Below, piece by piece: positions 26,908 through 35,979 of a DNA stretch of 64,000 nucleotides. Origin of the DNA: JAAFIP01 sp031367325 (GTDB taxonomy: Bacteria; Pseudomonadota; Gammaproteobacteria; Burkholderiales; Burkholderiaceae_C). Position 1 is the first letter of the stretch; the number at the start of each line of letters is the position of its first letter. The position numbers and the translations under genes are program-made. The DNA lies in NCBI GenBank assembly GCA_031367325.1, contig JANLPQ010000097.1:1-64000 (forward strand), given 5' to 3'. The notes under the pieces are model-generated. The model was not told the DNA's origin. It did no database searches and saw nothing but the letters and a program-made list of their open reading frames with translations.

Positions 26908-27732
26908 ATGCACAATATGGGGATGCTTATTCATCCCCAAATTAATCCCGTCGCCCTGCAGCTTGGCCCCCTTGCCATCCATTGGTACGGCTTAACTTAT
27001 CTAGCAGCTTTTGCGCTGTTTATGTTTTTAGGCATCCGCAGGTTAAAGCACCAGCCGTTTGCGTCTATCACGGGTGGTGGTGCATGGAGCCGCAAGGACG
27101 TGGAGGATATTTTGTTCCTTGGCGTGATGGGCGTGGTGCTAGGCGGGCGCGTCGGCTATTGCTTGTTTTACAAACCTGGTTATTACCTTGCACACCCGTT
27201 AGAAATTTTTTATGTATGGCAAGGCGGCATGAGCTTTCACGGCGGCATGCTGGGTGTGGTGGTGGCGGAGATCTGGTTTGCGTATTCGCGCAAGCGCCCA
27301 CTGCTACAGGTGGCCGACTTTGTAGCCCCGTGCGTGCCCACTGGTCTGATGATGGGGCGCGTGGGTAACTTTATCAACGGTGAGCTGTGGGGCCGGGTGG
27401 CCGACCCGTCACTGCCGTGGGGCATGATTTTCAGAGGTGCGGGCGATGCACCACGGCACCCCTCGCAGGTGTACCAAATGCTGATGGAAGGGCTGCTGCT
27501 GTTTGTCTTGCTGTGGCTGTATGCACGCAAAGAGCGCAAGCCTGGCCAAGTGGCGGCGGTATTTTTGGTGGGCTATGGCATCTTCCGCTTCATCGCCGAA
27601 TATTTCCGTGAGCCTGATGCGCACTTAGGGTTACTCAGCATGGGATTAAGCATGGGGCAGTGGTTATGCGTGCCCATGATCTTGGGTGGAGCAGGCTTAT
27701 GGTTCTGGGCGCGCAACCAGAATAAGGCATAG
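26908..27732 (+). CDS. lgt: Prolipoprotein diacylglyceryl transferase
   Basis: Inner-membrane enzyme that adds diacylglycerol to the lipobox Cys of prolipoproteins. About 274 residues, seven predicted helices. Conserved elements: IHWYGLTYL near the N-terminus, HGGMLGVV, and the Lgt signature GRVGNFINGELWGR. The ATG at 26908 is preferred (AGG six bases upstream); 26923 is possible, and a frame from 26857 would add an unsupported 17 residues. Confidence 0.94.
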   Translation: MHNMGMLIHPQINPVALQLGPLAIHWYGLTYLAAFALFMFLGIRRLKHQPFASITGGGAWSRKDVEDILFLGVMGVVLGGRVGYCLFYKPGYYLAHPLEIFYVWQGGMSFHGGMLGVVVAEIWFAYSRKRPLLQVADFVAPCVPTGLMMGRVGNFINGELWGRVADPSLPWGMIFRGAGDAPRHPSQVYQMLMEGLLLFVLLWLYARKERKPGQVAAVFLVGYGIFRFIAEYFREPDAHLGLLSMGLSMGQWLCVPMILGGAGLWFWARNQNKA

Positions 27733-27823
27733 GCTGGTTTTAGACCCATAGACTGTCTCCCGAGTAATCGTAAAAAGTGCCAGCTAACGTGGGGTTTTGA
27801 GCCACTACATATAAATACTGCTT

Positions 27824-27854
27824 GGTAATTATCCATAATTACCGATAATTATGG
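27824..27854. promoter_or_regulatory. Two overlapping palindromes at the gntR start: candidate operator
   Basis: GGTAATTA-TCCA-TAATTACC (27824-27843) and CCATAATT-ACCGAT-AATTATGG (27833-27854) are both perfect 8-bp-armed inverted repeats and overlap by 11 bases. The second ends one base before the chosen ATG. FCD-type GntR repressors bind such short palindromes, so autoregulation and control of the malonate genes is likely. Confidence 0.62.
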
Positions 27855-27855
27855 A

Positions 27856-28524
27856 ATGCATGCGGTTCAAAAATCTCTACACATGGAAGTCGCTGCGCAG
27901 CTACGTGAGCGTATCTTTGCGGGTACTCTGGCACCAGGCGTTTTTATGGACGAGACGGTACTTGCAGAAGATTTGCAAATTTCTCGTACACCGCTGCGAG
28001 AGGCGCTTAAGGTATTGGCTGCTGAGGGTTTGGTGCGGCACGAGCCAAGGCGCGGCAGCTTTGTAAGCGAGGTGACTGCGCAAGATCTGGATGAAATATT
28101 TCCCGTGATAGCGTTGCTGGAGGGACGCTGCGCGCTAGAGGCGGCCACCAAGGCGAGTGATGGTGACATTGCAGCGCTAGAAACGCTGCATGCGCGCTTG
28201 CAAAAGCATGCTAAGGCCAAACGCATTACCGAGTATTACGAAACCAACTTTGCCATTCACGAGGCCATTATTACCTTGGCTGATAACAAATGGCTGTCGC
28301 AGGTGATTGGTGACTTGCGCAAGATCGTCAAGCTGGCCCGTTTGCAGCAGTTGCATGCGCCGGGTCGGCTGGAGCAAAGCCTGTCAGAGCACATGGACGT
28401 GTTTGAAGCGCTCAAGGCCCGTGACGGTGAGGGCGCTGAGGCGGCCATGCGCACCCACCTTACGCGCCAGCGCAGTGCGCTACGCGAGTTGGCGCAGGTC
28501 CAGCAAACACGCTTGGTAGTGTAG
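27856..28524 (+). CDS. GntR-family regulator (FadR/FCD subfamily) of the malonate cluster
   Basis: 222 residues. N-terminal winged helix (LRERIFAGTLAPGVFMDETVLAEDLQIS split around residues 16-43, then RTPLREALKVLAAEGLV), C-terminal all-helical FCD ligand-binding domain with likely metal-ligand residues in NFAIHEAI and EHMDVFEAL. Nine bases separate it from mcd. MatR-type regulators of malonate genes belong to this family, so malonate or malonyl-CoA is a reasonable effector. No Shine-Dalgarno is visible before the ATG because the palindromes occupy the space. Confidence 0.85.
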   Translation: MHAVQKSLHMEVAAQLRERIFAGTLAPGVFMDETVLAEDLQISRTPLREALKVLAAEGLVRHEPRRGSFVSEVTAQDLDEIFPVIALLEGRCALEAATKASDGDIAALETLHARLQKHAKAKRITEYYETNFAIHEAIITLADNKWLSQVIGDLRKIVKLARLQQLHAPGRLEQSLSEHMDVFEALKARDGEGAEAAMRTHLTRQRSALRELAQVQQTRLVV

Positions 28525-28533
28525 GAGCAGCTT

Positions 28534-30024
28534 ATGAGCACGCCTAACTGGATAGCCCGTAATGTTTCGCGTTTTCGCCCTGCCGGCAAAACTGCGTTTG
28601 GCGCAGATGCTGGTTTAGACAAATCAGCCAAGTTTCGCGCCAGCAGGGCGCCAGAGCCAAGCGATAGCGATACAAAAACAGTCCAACGCCGCAGCACCCG
28701 CCAGCGCCTGGACGGCACCTTACGCCACAAAGAAGAGGCGTTATCGCCCCGTGTGCTGCGCCGCACGCTAGAAGAGCTGCAATCCATAGTAGACCCGCGC
28801 GTGAGTGAGGTAGAGGGCGGGCGCCGCGCTCAGGGTGTCGCCGGTTGGTATGCCAAGGCCACGCCAGAGCAGCGGCGCGACTGCTGGCTGTTGATGAGCG
28901 AGCAGTTCATGGCCAACCCCGATGTGGTCAAGGCTGCGCAAGCCAAATACGCCGTCATGGTGGGCTCACCTGACGAGGCAGCGGCAGAGGTGCGCTTGCG
29001 CAAAGCAACCGTGTCACCCCGGCGCAGATTGTTGCAGCGTTTTAGCGTGTTCCCAGAAGGTATCCGGTTTTTGGTAGATATGCGCGCACAAATGCTGCCG
29101 CATCTTAGATTTGACAAGCGCCTGCAAGCGCTGGATGTAGAGATGGAGTACGTGTTTACTACCTGGTTTGATATCGGGTTTTTAGAGTTGCGTCGCATCA
29201 GTTGGGACTCGCCCGCGTCGATGATTGAAAAGCTTATTCAGTACGAAGCTGTGCACGACATTAAGAGCTGGGCTGATTTGAAAAATCGTTTAGACAGTGA
29301 CCGCCGCTGCTACGGATTTTTTCACCCCCGGCTTCCTGATGAACCGTTAATTTTTGTAGAGGTGGCGCTACTAGACGAAATTGCGCAAAGCATTCCACCA
29401 TTGCTAGACGAATCAGCCGCCTTGGTTGATTTGAAAAAGGCCAGCACGGCTATTTTTTACTCCATCAGCAACACCCAAACGGGTTTGCGTGGGGTCAGTT
29501 TTGGTGACTCACTGATTAAGAATGTGGTGGAGACTCTGAAGACAGAGTTTCCACAGCTTAAAATATTTGCCACACTGTCCCCCATGCCAGGGTTTCGTAC
29601 ATGGCTGGCTAAGAATGCGTCGATGATGCTGGAAAATCTGGATGATAAACACCGTCAAGAGCTGGGCCGCGCAGTGGGTTTTGAACCGCCAGCGACGGAG
29701 CATTTTTTGGCAGCTGCGGACAGAGCGCTCAATCTAGACGCCAAATCACCCATTCGCCAAATGCTGTTGCGTTGTGCGGCCCATTATTTAAGCCGTGAGT
29801 TGCAAGACGGTGCACCCATTGATGCTGTGGCGCGTTTTCATTTAGGTAACGGCGCACGTATTGAACGGCTTAACTGGGAGGGGGATGCCAGCACCAAAGG
29901 CATCAAACAGTCTTATGGGCTGATGGTGAATTATTTGTATGATCTGAAAAGACTAGACAAGTACCGCCAAATGCTCTCAGAAGGCAAAATACCGATTTCG
30001 AGTGATGTAGAGAAGTTAATTTAA
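28534..30024 (+). CDS. mcd: Malonyl-CoA decarboxylase
   Basis: Converts malonyl-CoA to acetyl-CoA and CO2. 496 residues: an N-terminal helical domain and a C-terminal acetyltransferase-like catalytic domain (FVEVALLDEIAQSIPPLL near residue 270, ATLSPMPGFRTWL near 347, and VARFHLGNGARIERLNW with the conserved His near 430). Together with the adjacent malonyl-CoA synthetase it forms the MatA/MatB malonate-utilisation pair. Confidence 0.93.
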   Translation: MSTPNWIARNVSRFRPAGKTAFGADAGLDKSAKFRASRAPEPSDSDTKTVQRRSTRQRLDGTLRHKEEALSPRVLRRTLEELQSIVDPRVSEVEGGRRAQGVAGWYAKATPEQRRDCWLLMSEQFMANPDVVKAAQAKYAVMVGSPDEAAAEVRLRKATVSPRRRLLQRFSVFPEGIRFLVDMRAQMLPHLRFDKRLQALDVEMEYVFTTWFDIGFLELRRISWDSPASMIEKLIQYEAVHDIKSWADLKNRLDSDRRCYGFFHPRLPDEPLIFVEVALLDEIAQSIPPLLDESAALVDLKKASTAIFYSISNTQTGLRGVSFGDSLIKNVVETLKTEFPQLKIFATLSPMPGFRTWLAKNASMMLENLDDKHRQELGRAVGFEPPATEHFLAAADRALNLDAKSPIRQMLLRCAAHYLSRELQDGAPIDAVARFHLGNGARIERLNWEGDASTKGIKQSYGLMVNYLYDLKRLDKYRQMLSEGKIPISSDVEKLI

Positions 30025-30042
30025 TATTATTAGGAGACTTTA

Positions 30043-31035
30043 GTGACCCATTTTTCCATGCCTAGTCGGCGCACTTTTATGCAAACTACCGCAGCTATTG
30101 CAGCCATGCCTTGCATGTCCTCTTATGCCCAGTCTACTTGGCCTGCTAAGCCAGTGACCATGGTGGTGCCATTTCCCGCAGGCGGTGGCACCGATGCCTT
30201 TGCCCGCCCCTTGAGTGCGCAGTTTTCTAAAACCACAGGCAAGCAACTGATCATCGACAACAAAGGTGGCGCAGGTGGCACCGTAGGCGCGTCGTTTGCT
30301 GCCAAGGCAACAAACGACGGCTACACCTACTTTATGGGCGCTGTGCACCACGCCATTGCACCCAGCATGTACCCCAAGCTGGACTACAACATTGAGACTG
30401 ATCTGGTGCCGCTGGTATTGGCTGCAGTGGTGCCGCAGGTGCTGGTGGTCAACCCCAAAAAAGTGCCTGCTAATAGTTTTAAAGAGTTCGTCGAATTTGT
30501 CAAAAAGAACCCGGGTAAACTCAACTACGGTTCAGCCGGCGGCGGCACATCGCACCACCTAGCAGGTGAACTGTTTAAGCTGCAAACGGGCACGTTCATC
30601 ACCCACATTCCGTACCGTGGTGCAGGCCCAGCGCTGCAAGACTTGATTGCTGGCCAAGTGGACATGATGTTTGATGGCCTGGGCTCATCAGCTACCCACA
30701 TCAAAGGCGGCCGCATTAAAGCGTTGATGGTGTCTGGTTCTAAGCGCAACCCCGCTTTTCCAGATGTGCCCTGCGCAGCTGAATTAGGTTTGCCCGACTA
30801 CACCGTGGCCACTTGGTACGGCATTTGGGGTAGCAAAGGCATGCCCGCAGAGGCGCAAGCACGCGCCACAGACGAGTTTCGTAAAGCACTGGGCAGTGAT
30901 GAGCTCAAAGCAGTCTGGGCCAGCCAAGGCGCAGAATTTCCCAACTCTACACCCGCACAGTTTGCTGCTTTCTTAAATGCCGACATTAAGCGCTGGGCTG
31001 CGGTGGTTAAGGCATCAGGTGCCAAGCTTGATTGA
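30043..31035 (+). CDS. Bug-family periplasmic solute-binding protein (TctC-like)
   Basis: 330 residues. GTG start with GGAG six bases upstream. The N-terminus has a possible twin-arginine signal (SRRTFMQ) and cleavage after SYAQ. The mature part has the Bug fold signature: PVTMVVPFPAGGGTDAFAR and GGAGGTVGASFAAKA. Bug proteins bind small carboxylates, often for a TctAB-type permease, but no TctA/TctB gene is in this window. Being inside the malonate cluster suggests malonate or a related dicarboxylate. Confidence 0.88.
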   Translation: MTHFSMPSRRTFMQTTAAIAAMPCMSSYAQSTWPAKPVTMVVPFPAGGGTDAFARPLSAQFSKTTGKQLIIDNKGGAGGTVGASFAAKATNDGYTYFMGAVHHAIAPSMYPKLDYNIETDLVPLVLAAVVPQVLVVNPKKVPANSFKEFVEFVKKNPGKLNYGSAGGGTSHHLAGELFKLQTGTFITHIPYRGAGPALQDLIAGQVDMMFDGLGSSATHIKGGRIKALMVSGSKRNPAFPDVPCAAELGLPDYTVATWYGIWGSKGMPAEAQARATDEFRKALGSDELKAVWASQGAEFPNSTPAQFAAFLNADIKRWAAVVKASGAKLD

Positions 31036-31885
31036 CCTGCAGATTAATCAGCACAGCGCTGGGCAGATAGCGACCATTACCCTGCGCAACCCAGCGCGAC
31101 GCAACGCCATGACACGCGCTATGTGGCGCGCGTTGCGCGAGGTGGTGCAGTCTGTCAAAGACTCTCAGAATAATAGCTGCTTGAGCAGTAATTCAAAGGG
31201 TTACGGCACAATTAGATGTTTAATTGTGGCAGGTGAAACTGGGCATTTTTGCGCAGGCGGCGATATTTCAGAATACCCTGAGTTTCGATTTAATGAAGAT
31301 ACTTTGCGCGCTTTCCACGAGCAAGATGTAGCGCCTGCGCTGCACGCGCTACTGGCGTGCGATGTACCTGTCGTTGCGCAGATTGAAGGCAGTTGCATGG
31401 GCGGCGGGCTAGAAATTGCCGCTTGTTGCGACATTCGCATTGCCGGGCAGGGCGCTAGTTTTGGTGCGCCGATTGCCAAGCTGGGCATGCCCATGGCTCC
31501 GCAAGAGCTGGCCATCGTGGTACGTGCTGCCGGCGAGGCTACGGTGCGCGAGATGCTGCTAGAAGCCCGCACCTTTAGCGCCGTGCAAATGCTGCAGCGC
31601 GGCTTTGTGCAGCGTATGGTGGCAGATGCTGATGTCGCCATTGAGTCGTTAGCCACCGCGCAACGCATTGCCGCACTTAGCCCACAGGCTGCACAGCTCA
31701 ATAAGCAAGCTATAAGGCAGTTTTATATGCAAAATACGCCAATAACCCAGGTAAAACCTGCTCAAGCAGCTATGAAAAATATAGTGAATGATGTGGCCAC
31801 AGACAATCCATTTGCCTACGCTGATAGCGTAGAGCATGCAGAAGGCATCACTGCTTTCCTAGAAAAACGAACCCCACAGTTTTAA
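31019..31885 (+). CDS. Enoyl-CoA hydratase/isomerase family protein carrying two repeat copies
   Basis: Crotonase-fold protein of about 288 residues. GTG at 31019 is chosen for AAGG six bases upstream; it overlaps the Bug gene by 17 bases. Core motifs: CLIVAGETGHFCAGGD and IEGSCMGGGLEIAACCDIR. The second catalytic region reads LGMPMAPQELA instead of the common GxxPGxGGT form, so the reaction is uncertain. Residues about 52-57 and 239-256 are encoded by copies of the dispersed repeat; both lie in surface loops outside the conserved core. Function in the malonate cluster is not clear. Confidence 0.82.
   Translation: MPSLIDLQINQHSAGQIATITLRNPARRNAMTRAMWRALREVVQSVKDSQNNSCLSSNSKGYGTIRCLIVAGETGHFCAGGDISEYPEFRFNEDTLRAFHEQDVAPALHALLACDVPVVAQIEGSCMGGGLEIAACCDIRIAGQGASFGAPIAKLGMPMAPQELAIVVRAAGEATVREMLLEARTFSAVQMLQRGFVQRMVADADVAIESLATAQRIAALSPQAAQLNKQAIRQFYMQNTPITQVKPAQAAMKNIVNDVATDNPFAYADSVEHAEGITAFLEKRTPQF
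31173..31187 (-). repeat. Dispersed repeat core inside the crotonase gene (first copy)
   Basis: ATAGCTGCTTGAGCA on the plus strand, the reverse of the consensus core. It is read as AAT AGC TGC TTG AGC AGT, encoding NSCLSS, in a loop just before the conserved CLIVAG strand. Confidence 0.85.
31733..31784 (+). repeat. Long dispersed repeat copy inside the crotonase gene (second copy)
   Basis: AATACGCCAATAACCCAGG, TAAAACC, then the perfect core TGCTCAAGCAGCTAT, then GAAAAATATAG. It matches the full-length intergenic copies at 49360 and 61411 along its whole length. Read in frame as GCT CAA GCA GCT, giving TPITQVKPAQAAMKNIV in the C-terminal linker. Confidence 0.9.
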
Positions 31886-31897
31886 AAGAACCCTGCG

Positions 31898-33448
31898 ATG
31901 ACTAACGCCAATTTATACGCTCATCTGAACGCTAATTTTCCATCAGACCTAGATACCATTGCCGTAGAAACAGATAGCGGCTTGCATTACAGCTGGCGCG
32001 ACCTTGACCGCGCCAGCGCCATGCTGGCTAACTTATTGGTTTCATTAAAACTACCTGTAGGCGCACGCATCGCCGTGCAGGTAGAAAAGTCGGTTGAAGC
32101 CATGGCGTTGTATTTGGCCACATTGCGCGCAGGCTATGTATTTTTGCCATTGAACACCGCTTACCAAAGCAGCGAGATGGAATATTTCATCACCAACGCC
32201 GAACCATCGGTGGTGGTGTGCAGTAGCAAAAATTTTGGCTGGGTGTCTAAAATTGCTTTTACCTGCGGCACACAGAATGTTTTTACATTGGACGACGATC
32301 GTACGGGCAGCTTGCTACAGCGGGCAGTGCATTGCTCTGATAAGCATAGCTGCTTGAGCAGTAAAGACGATGATTTAGCGGCTATTTTGTACACCAGTGG
32401 CACCACAGGGCGTAGCAAGGGGGCTATGCTTAGCCATGGCAATATGCGCAGCAATGCCCAAACGTTGAAAGACTATTGGGGTTGGCGCAAAGATGATGTG
32501 CTTATTCACGCCCTGCCTATTTTTCATGTGCACGGCCTGTTTGTAGCTATTCACGGTGCGTTGATTAATGGTAGCAAGATGATTTGGCTCAATAAGTTTG
32601 ACCCCAAAGCAGTTATTGCCGCCATGCCCCGCGCCACCGTGTTTATGGGTGTACCTACGCTGTACGTGCGCATGCTGGCCGAGCCATCGCTGACTAAAGA
32701 CGTTGCCAAAAACATGCGGCTATTCATAGCAGGGTCTGCGCCGTTGCTGAGTGATACTTTCGAGCAATGGCAGCGTAGTACGGGCCATACCATCCTAGAG
32801 CGTTATGGCATGAGTGAGACAGTCATGCTAACTAGCAACCCCTACTTAGCTGACAAGCGCTATAAAAACCAGAGCGATCGCCGACCGACTACCGTAGGTT
32901 TTCCGTTACCCGGTGTAAGCCTGCGTGTTTGCGATGACAACGATAAGCCATTAAAAACTAGCGCTATTGGTGGCCTGCAAGTCAAAGGCCCCAACGTTTT
33001 TGCAGGCTACTGGCGCATGCCCGAAAAAACGGCAGAAGAATTTACCCAAGACGGCTACTTTAGAACCGGCGATGTTGGGAAAATCGATGAGCGCGGCTAT
33101 GTGCATATCGTAGGCCGTAGTAAAGACCTCATCATCAGCGGCGGCTACAACGTGTACCCCGCTGAGATTGAAGGCACTATCAACGAGATGCCCGGTGTGG
33201 CTGAGTCGGCGCTAGTCGGTGTGCCACACCCTGATTTTGGCGAAGTGGGCGTAGCGGTTGTCATTGCCAAACCTGGTGCCGCAGTCAAGCCAGAGGTCAT
33301 TATTGCAGCGCTCAAATCACAGCTGGCCAATTTCAAAATCCCCAAACACTGTTGCGTAGTTGACGAGCTGCCGCGCAACACGATGGGTAAGGTGCAAAAA
33401 AATCTGCTGCGAGATCAATACAAAGCGTTTTTTACGCGGACTCTATAA
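31898..33448 (+). CDS. matB: Malonyl-CoA synthetase (MatB-like)
   Basis: Adenylate-forming ligase of 516 residues. ATP-binding loop YTSGTTGRSKGAML (about 165-178), YGMSETVMLTSNP, the hinge Asp in YFRTGDVGKIDERGYVHIVGRSKD and the C-terminal Lys in RNTMGKVQKNLLRD. Activates malonate for the decarboxylase encoded three genes upstream. Residues about 150-155 come from a repeat copy in the linker before the ATP loop. Starts 12 bp after the crotonase gene. Confidence 0.9.
   Translation: MTNANLYAHLNANFPSDLDTIAVETDSGLHYSWRDLDRASAMLANLLVSLKLPVGARIAVQVEKSVEAMALYLATLRAGYVFLPLNTAYQSSEMEYFITNAEPSVVVCSSKNFGWVSKIAFTCGTQNVFTLDDDRTGSLLQRAVHCSDKHSCLSSKDDDLAAILYTSGTTGRSKGAMLSHGNMRSNAQTLKDYWGWRKDDVLIHALPIFHVHGLFVAIHGALINGSKMIWLNKFDPKAVIAAMPRATVFMGVPTLYVRMLAEPSLTKDVAKNMRLFIAGSAPLLSDTFEQWQRSTGHTILERYGMSETVMLTSNPYLADKRYKNQSDRRPTTVGFPLPGVSLRVCDDNDKPLKTSAIGGLQVKGPNVFAGYWRMPEKTAEEFTQDGYFRTGDVGKIDERGYVHIVGRSKDLIISGGYNVYPAEIEGTINEMPGVAESALVGVPHPDFGEVGVAVVIAKPGAAVKPEVIIAALKSQLANFKIPKHCCVVDELPRNTMGKVQKNLLRDQYKAFFTRTL
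32346..32360 (-). repeat. Dispersed repeat core inside matB
   Basis: ATAGCTGCTTGAGCA, exact reverse of the consensus core, read as CAT AGC TGC TTG AGC AGT (HSCLSS). Same frame as the first copy in the crotonase gene. It lies in the linker just before the ATP-binding loop. Confidence 0.85.
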
Positions 33449-33704
33449 CCCTGCAGTGACAACTTTGGTGCTCAGCGTATAAATTCAAATGATGGCTATG
33501 TTGTGAGTTATAAATAATATAGCAATAGATTGAGCCGAGTTAGACTTCAGAAAAGCGTCACACCAGACAACCGAATTGCAAATTTATTCTCATATTTAAC
33601 CAGCGCATCACTATTAAGTCTTCAATTCGTGTGATTTTCACAACCATACAACTTGGCTGAATGTTAAAAAGTACTCAACGCAATAAATACGTTGGAGACG
33701 GCAA

Positions 33705-35972
33705 TTGAACAAATCATCAAGCTGCAGTGTGCAACCAGTGCAATTGCATACTTTGGTTTTCTGGATGTTGCGTATTATGCTCTGTGGTGTTTTATGCTGC
33801 GCCCAGTTTGCCTATGCGGCGTATGTTTCCCGCTTTAACACTATCACCAACGGAGCCATTACTTTTACTGGCAATACGATTGGCCTTAACAAAACCGCCA
33901 ACGCTAATTCCCCCGGCACGTCGGGGTCAATTGGGACTTTCATAACCACCAGTGCTACATCAGTAGATGGCACCTACCCGGCAGGCACTACGTCTACTTG
34001 GCAAACCAATGCCTCGCGTGCGGTTTTAAGCATCCTCCCAGGCAGTAATGTGCTGTACGCTGAACTGATTTGGTCTGGTAGCTACAGCTATGGTGGCGAA
34101 ACTGTAGTTGCTTCTTTGGGTAATGCTGTGACCTTAACAACGCCCTTAGGTAGCAGTGCAATTAGTCCTGCAGCGGCTACATCTGCAATTACAGGCGTGG
34201 CAGGTACGGGAAAGGCACTTGGTACTTGCACCACTACCCCGTGCTTTTATGTGCGTTCGGCTGACGTTACCGCGTTGGTACAAGCGGTAGGCACGGGGTC
34301 TATTACATTTACCGTGGGTGGCATTCCAGCTACCCAAGGAGACACAGAAAATAATTCCAATACTGGCGGCTGGACGCTTGCAGTTGTCTATGGTAATTCT
34401 TCACTGCCTTCGCGCAGTCTTTCGCTTTTTGTAGGCGCAGAAGTAGCGGGATCTGCTGCAGCAAGTGTGTCAGGCTTTTGTACAGCACCCACGGGCCCGC
34501 GCTCAGGGCGACTGATGGTTAGTGCTTTGGAAGGTGATTCGGGTATTGCTGGCGATCAGATGGTGTTTGGCCCCACCACCACCACACTAACTGCCCAGTC
34601 AGGATTTAACAATTTGGTGGGTAACTTTTTTGCCAGTCAAATCAATAATGACTCTGGCAATTTAGATACTTCTGGGAGTTTTGGCACGTCAAACCAAACC
34701 CCAGGCACTGCGGGTGTAGGGCGTCAAGGCTATGACATTGCCAACGTGGATGTGTCAGCCTCGTTGTTAAACAACCAAACCACGGCTTTTGCACAAGGTA
34801 CCACCACCGGTGACCAGTACCTTATCAATGCGCTGGCATTGCAAATCAACGTCGGCGCACCCATATTTCTTGCAACCGTCAAGCAGGTCGATAAAGCAGT
34901 GACTGTAGTGGGGGACACACTGACCTACACGATTAGGCTGGACAACACCACAGGCACTGCCGATGCGACTAATTTAGTGTTTACCGATGTAGCACCTGCA
35001 GGCACCAGCTTTGTGCCTGGTAGCGTATTAGTTGACGGTGTGGCCAATGCGGGTAATCCCACTACGGGGGTGGCGGTGGGTACGGTGGCGGCAGGTGCCG
35101 TTAAAGTGATAAAGTTTTCAGTAGTGGTTAATAGCATTCCAGCAGCGCCTGCTGCCGCGCTGTACAGCAACACTGCGTCGTGGAACTACAACTTCATTAG
35201 CTGCGCCGGCCAGCCTACGTCTACGGGCACTATATCGACCAATGTGGTCACCACCACCATAGCCCGCCTGTCTTTGCAAAAGACGGTGTCTCCTGCTACG
35301 GGTGCTACGCCCGGCACAACGCTGACTTACACCATTACTTTGGGTAATGATGGCACAGCGGCGTCCACGGCTACAACAGCCCAGGATACGATCCCTGCCA
35401 GCGTGAAATATGTCTTGGCCAGCACGTCGCTTAATGCCACTGCTGTACCAGATAGTGCAGGAGCTATGCCGTATACCAACACCGGTTTGGTCAACAGTGC
35501 CGGCCAAGTTGCTGGTGTGCTGGCTGTCGGCCAAACTGCAACGCTAGTATTTAAAGTGGTGGTCAACAACACGGCAACAGGCACTGTGACTAACACAGCT
35601 ACGGGAGATATTGACGGCACAGGCGGTGCCCCTTCTGCTAGCGCCAGTGCGGCCTCGCCCATCACACTGGTGGCCTTTTTATCCATCAGCAAAACCAACG
35701 GCACTACTACGGTGGCGGCGGGTGCCAGTACCACTTACACCATCACGGTCAGTAACGCAGGCCCGTCGGCAGCAGATGGTGCTTTGGTTAAAGATGCGGC
35801 TGCCACAGGGCTGGTGTGTACCACGCTGTCGTGCAGCAGTGGGGGTGCTAGTTGCCCTGCAGTGCTGGATATACCCACTTTGCAGTCTACTGGGTTGCCT
35901 ATCAACACGCTGCCCGCCAATACCAGTTTGACGCTGGCGCTAACCTGCAACGTGACAGCCACAGGCCTATAG
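33705..35972 (+). CDS. Large secreted or surface protein with DUF11 repeats
   Basis: 755 residues. TTG start with GGAG seven bases upstream; hydrophobic signal segment (LVFWMLRIMLCGVLCCAQFAYA) ending near residue 38. Residues 40-385 form a Gly/Ser/Thr-rich beta domain rich in Asn, like the DUF3344-type modules I recall. Then come three DUF11-type repeats starting near 390 (VKQVDKAVTVVGDTLTYTI), 523 (LQKTVSPATGATPGTTLTYTI) and 655 (LSISKTNGTTTVAAGASTTYTI). The third domain ends abruptly at the stop, with Cys residues (CTTLSCSSGGASC) that may form disulfides. No sorting motif or anchor is visible. Likely cell-surface or extracellular; function unknown. Confidence 0.78.
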   Translation: MNKSSSCSVQPVQLHTLVFWMLRIMLCGVLCCAQFAYAAYVSRFNTITNGAITFTGNTIGLNKTANANSPGTSGSIGTFITTSATSVDGTYPAGTTSTWQTNASRAVLSILPGSNVLYAELIWSGSYSYGGETVVASLGNAVTLTTPLGSSAISPAAATSAITGVAGTGKALGTCTTTPCFYVRSADVTALVQAVGTGSITFTVGGIPATQGDTENNSNTGGWTLAVVYGNSSLPSRSLSLFVGAEVAGSAAASVSGFCTAPTGPRSGRLMVSALEGDSGIAGDQMVFGPTTTTLTAQSGFNNLVGNFFASQINNDSGNLDTSGSFGTSNQTPGTAGVGRQGYDIANVDVSASLLNNQTTAFAQGTTTGDQYLINALALQINVGAPIFLATVKQVDKAVTVVGDTLTYTIRLDNTTGTADATNLVFTDVAPAGTSFVPGSVLVDGVANAGNPTTGVAVGTVAAGAVKVIKFSVVVNSIPAAPAAALYSNTASWNYNFISCAGQPTSTGTISTNVVTTTIARLSLQKTVSPATGATPGTTLTYTITLGNDGTAASTATTAQDTIPASVKYVLASTSLNATAVPDSAGAMPYTNTGLVNSAGQVAGVLAVGQTATLVFKVVVNNTATGTVTNTATGDIDGTGGAPSASASAASPITLVAFLSISKTNGTTTVAAGASTTYTITVSNAGPSAADGALVKDAAATGLVCTTLSCSSGGASCPAVLDIPTLQSTGLPINTLPANTSLTLALTCNVTATGL

Positions 35973-35979
35973 CGAGGCG

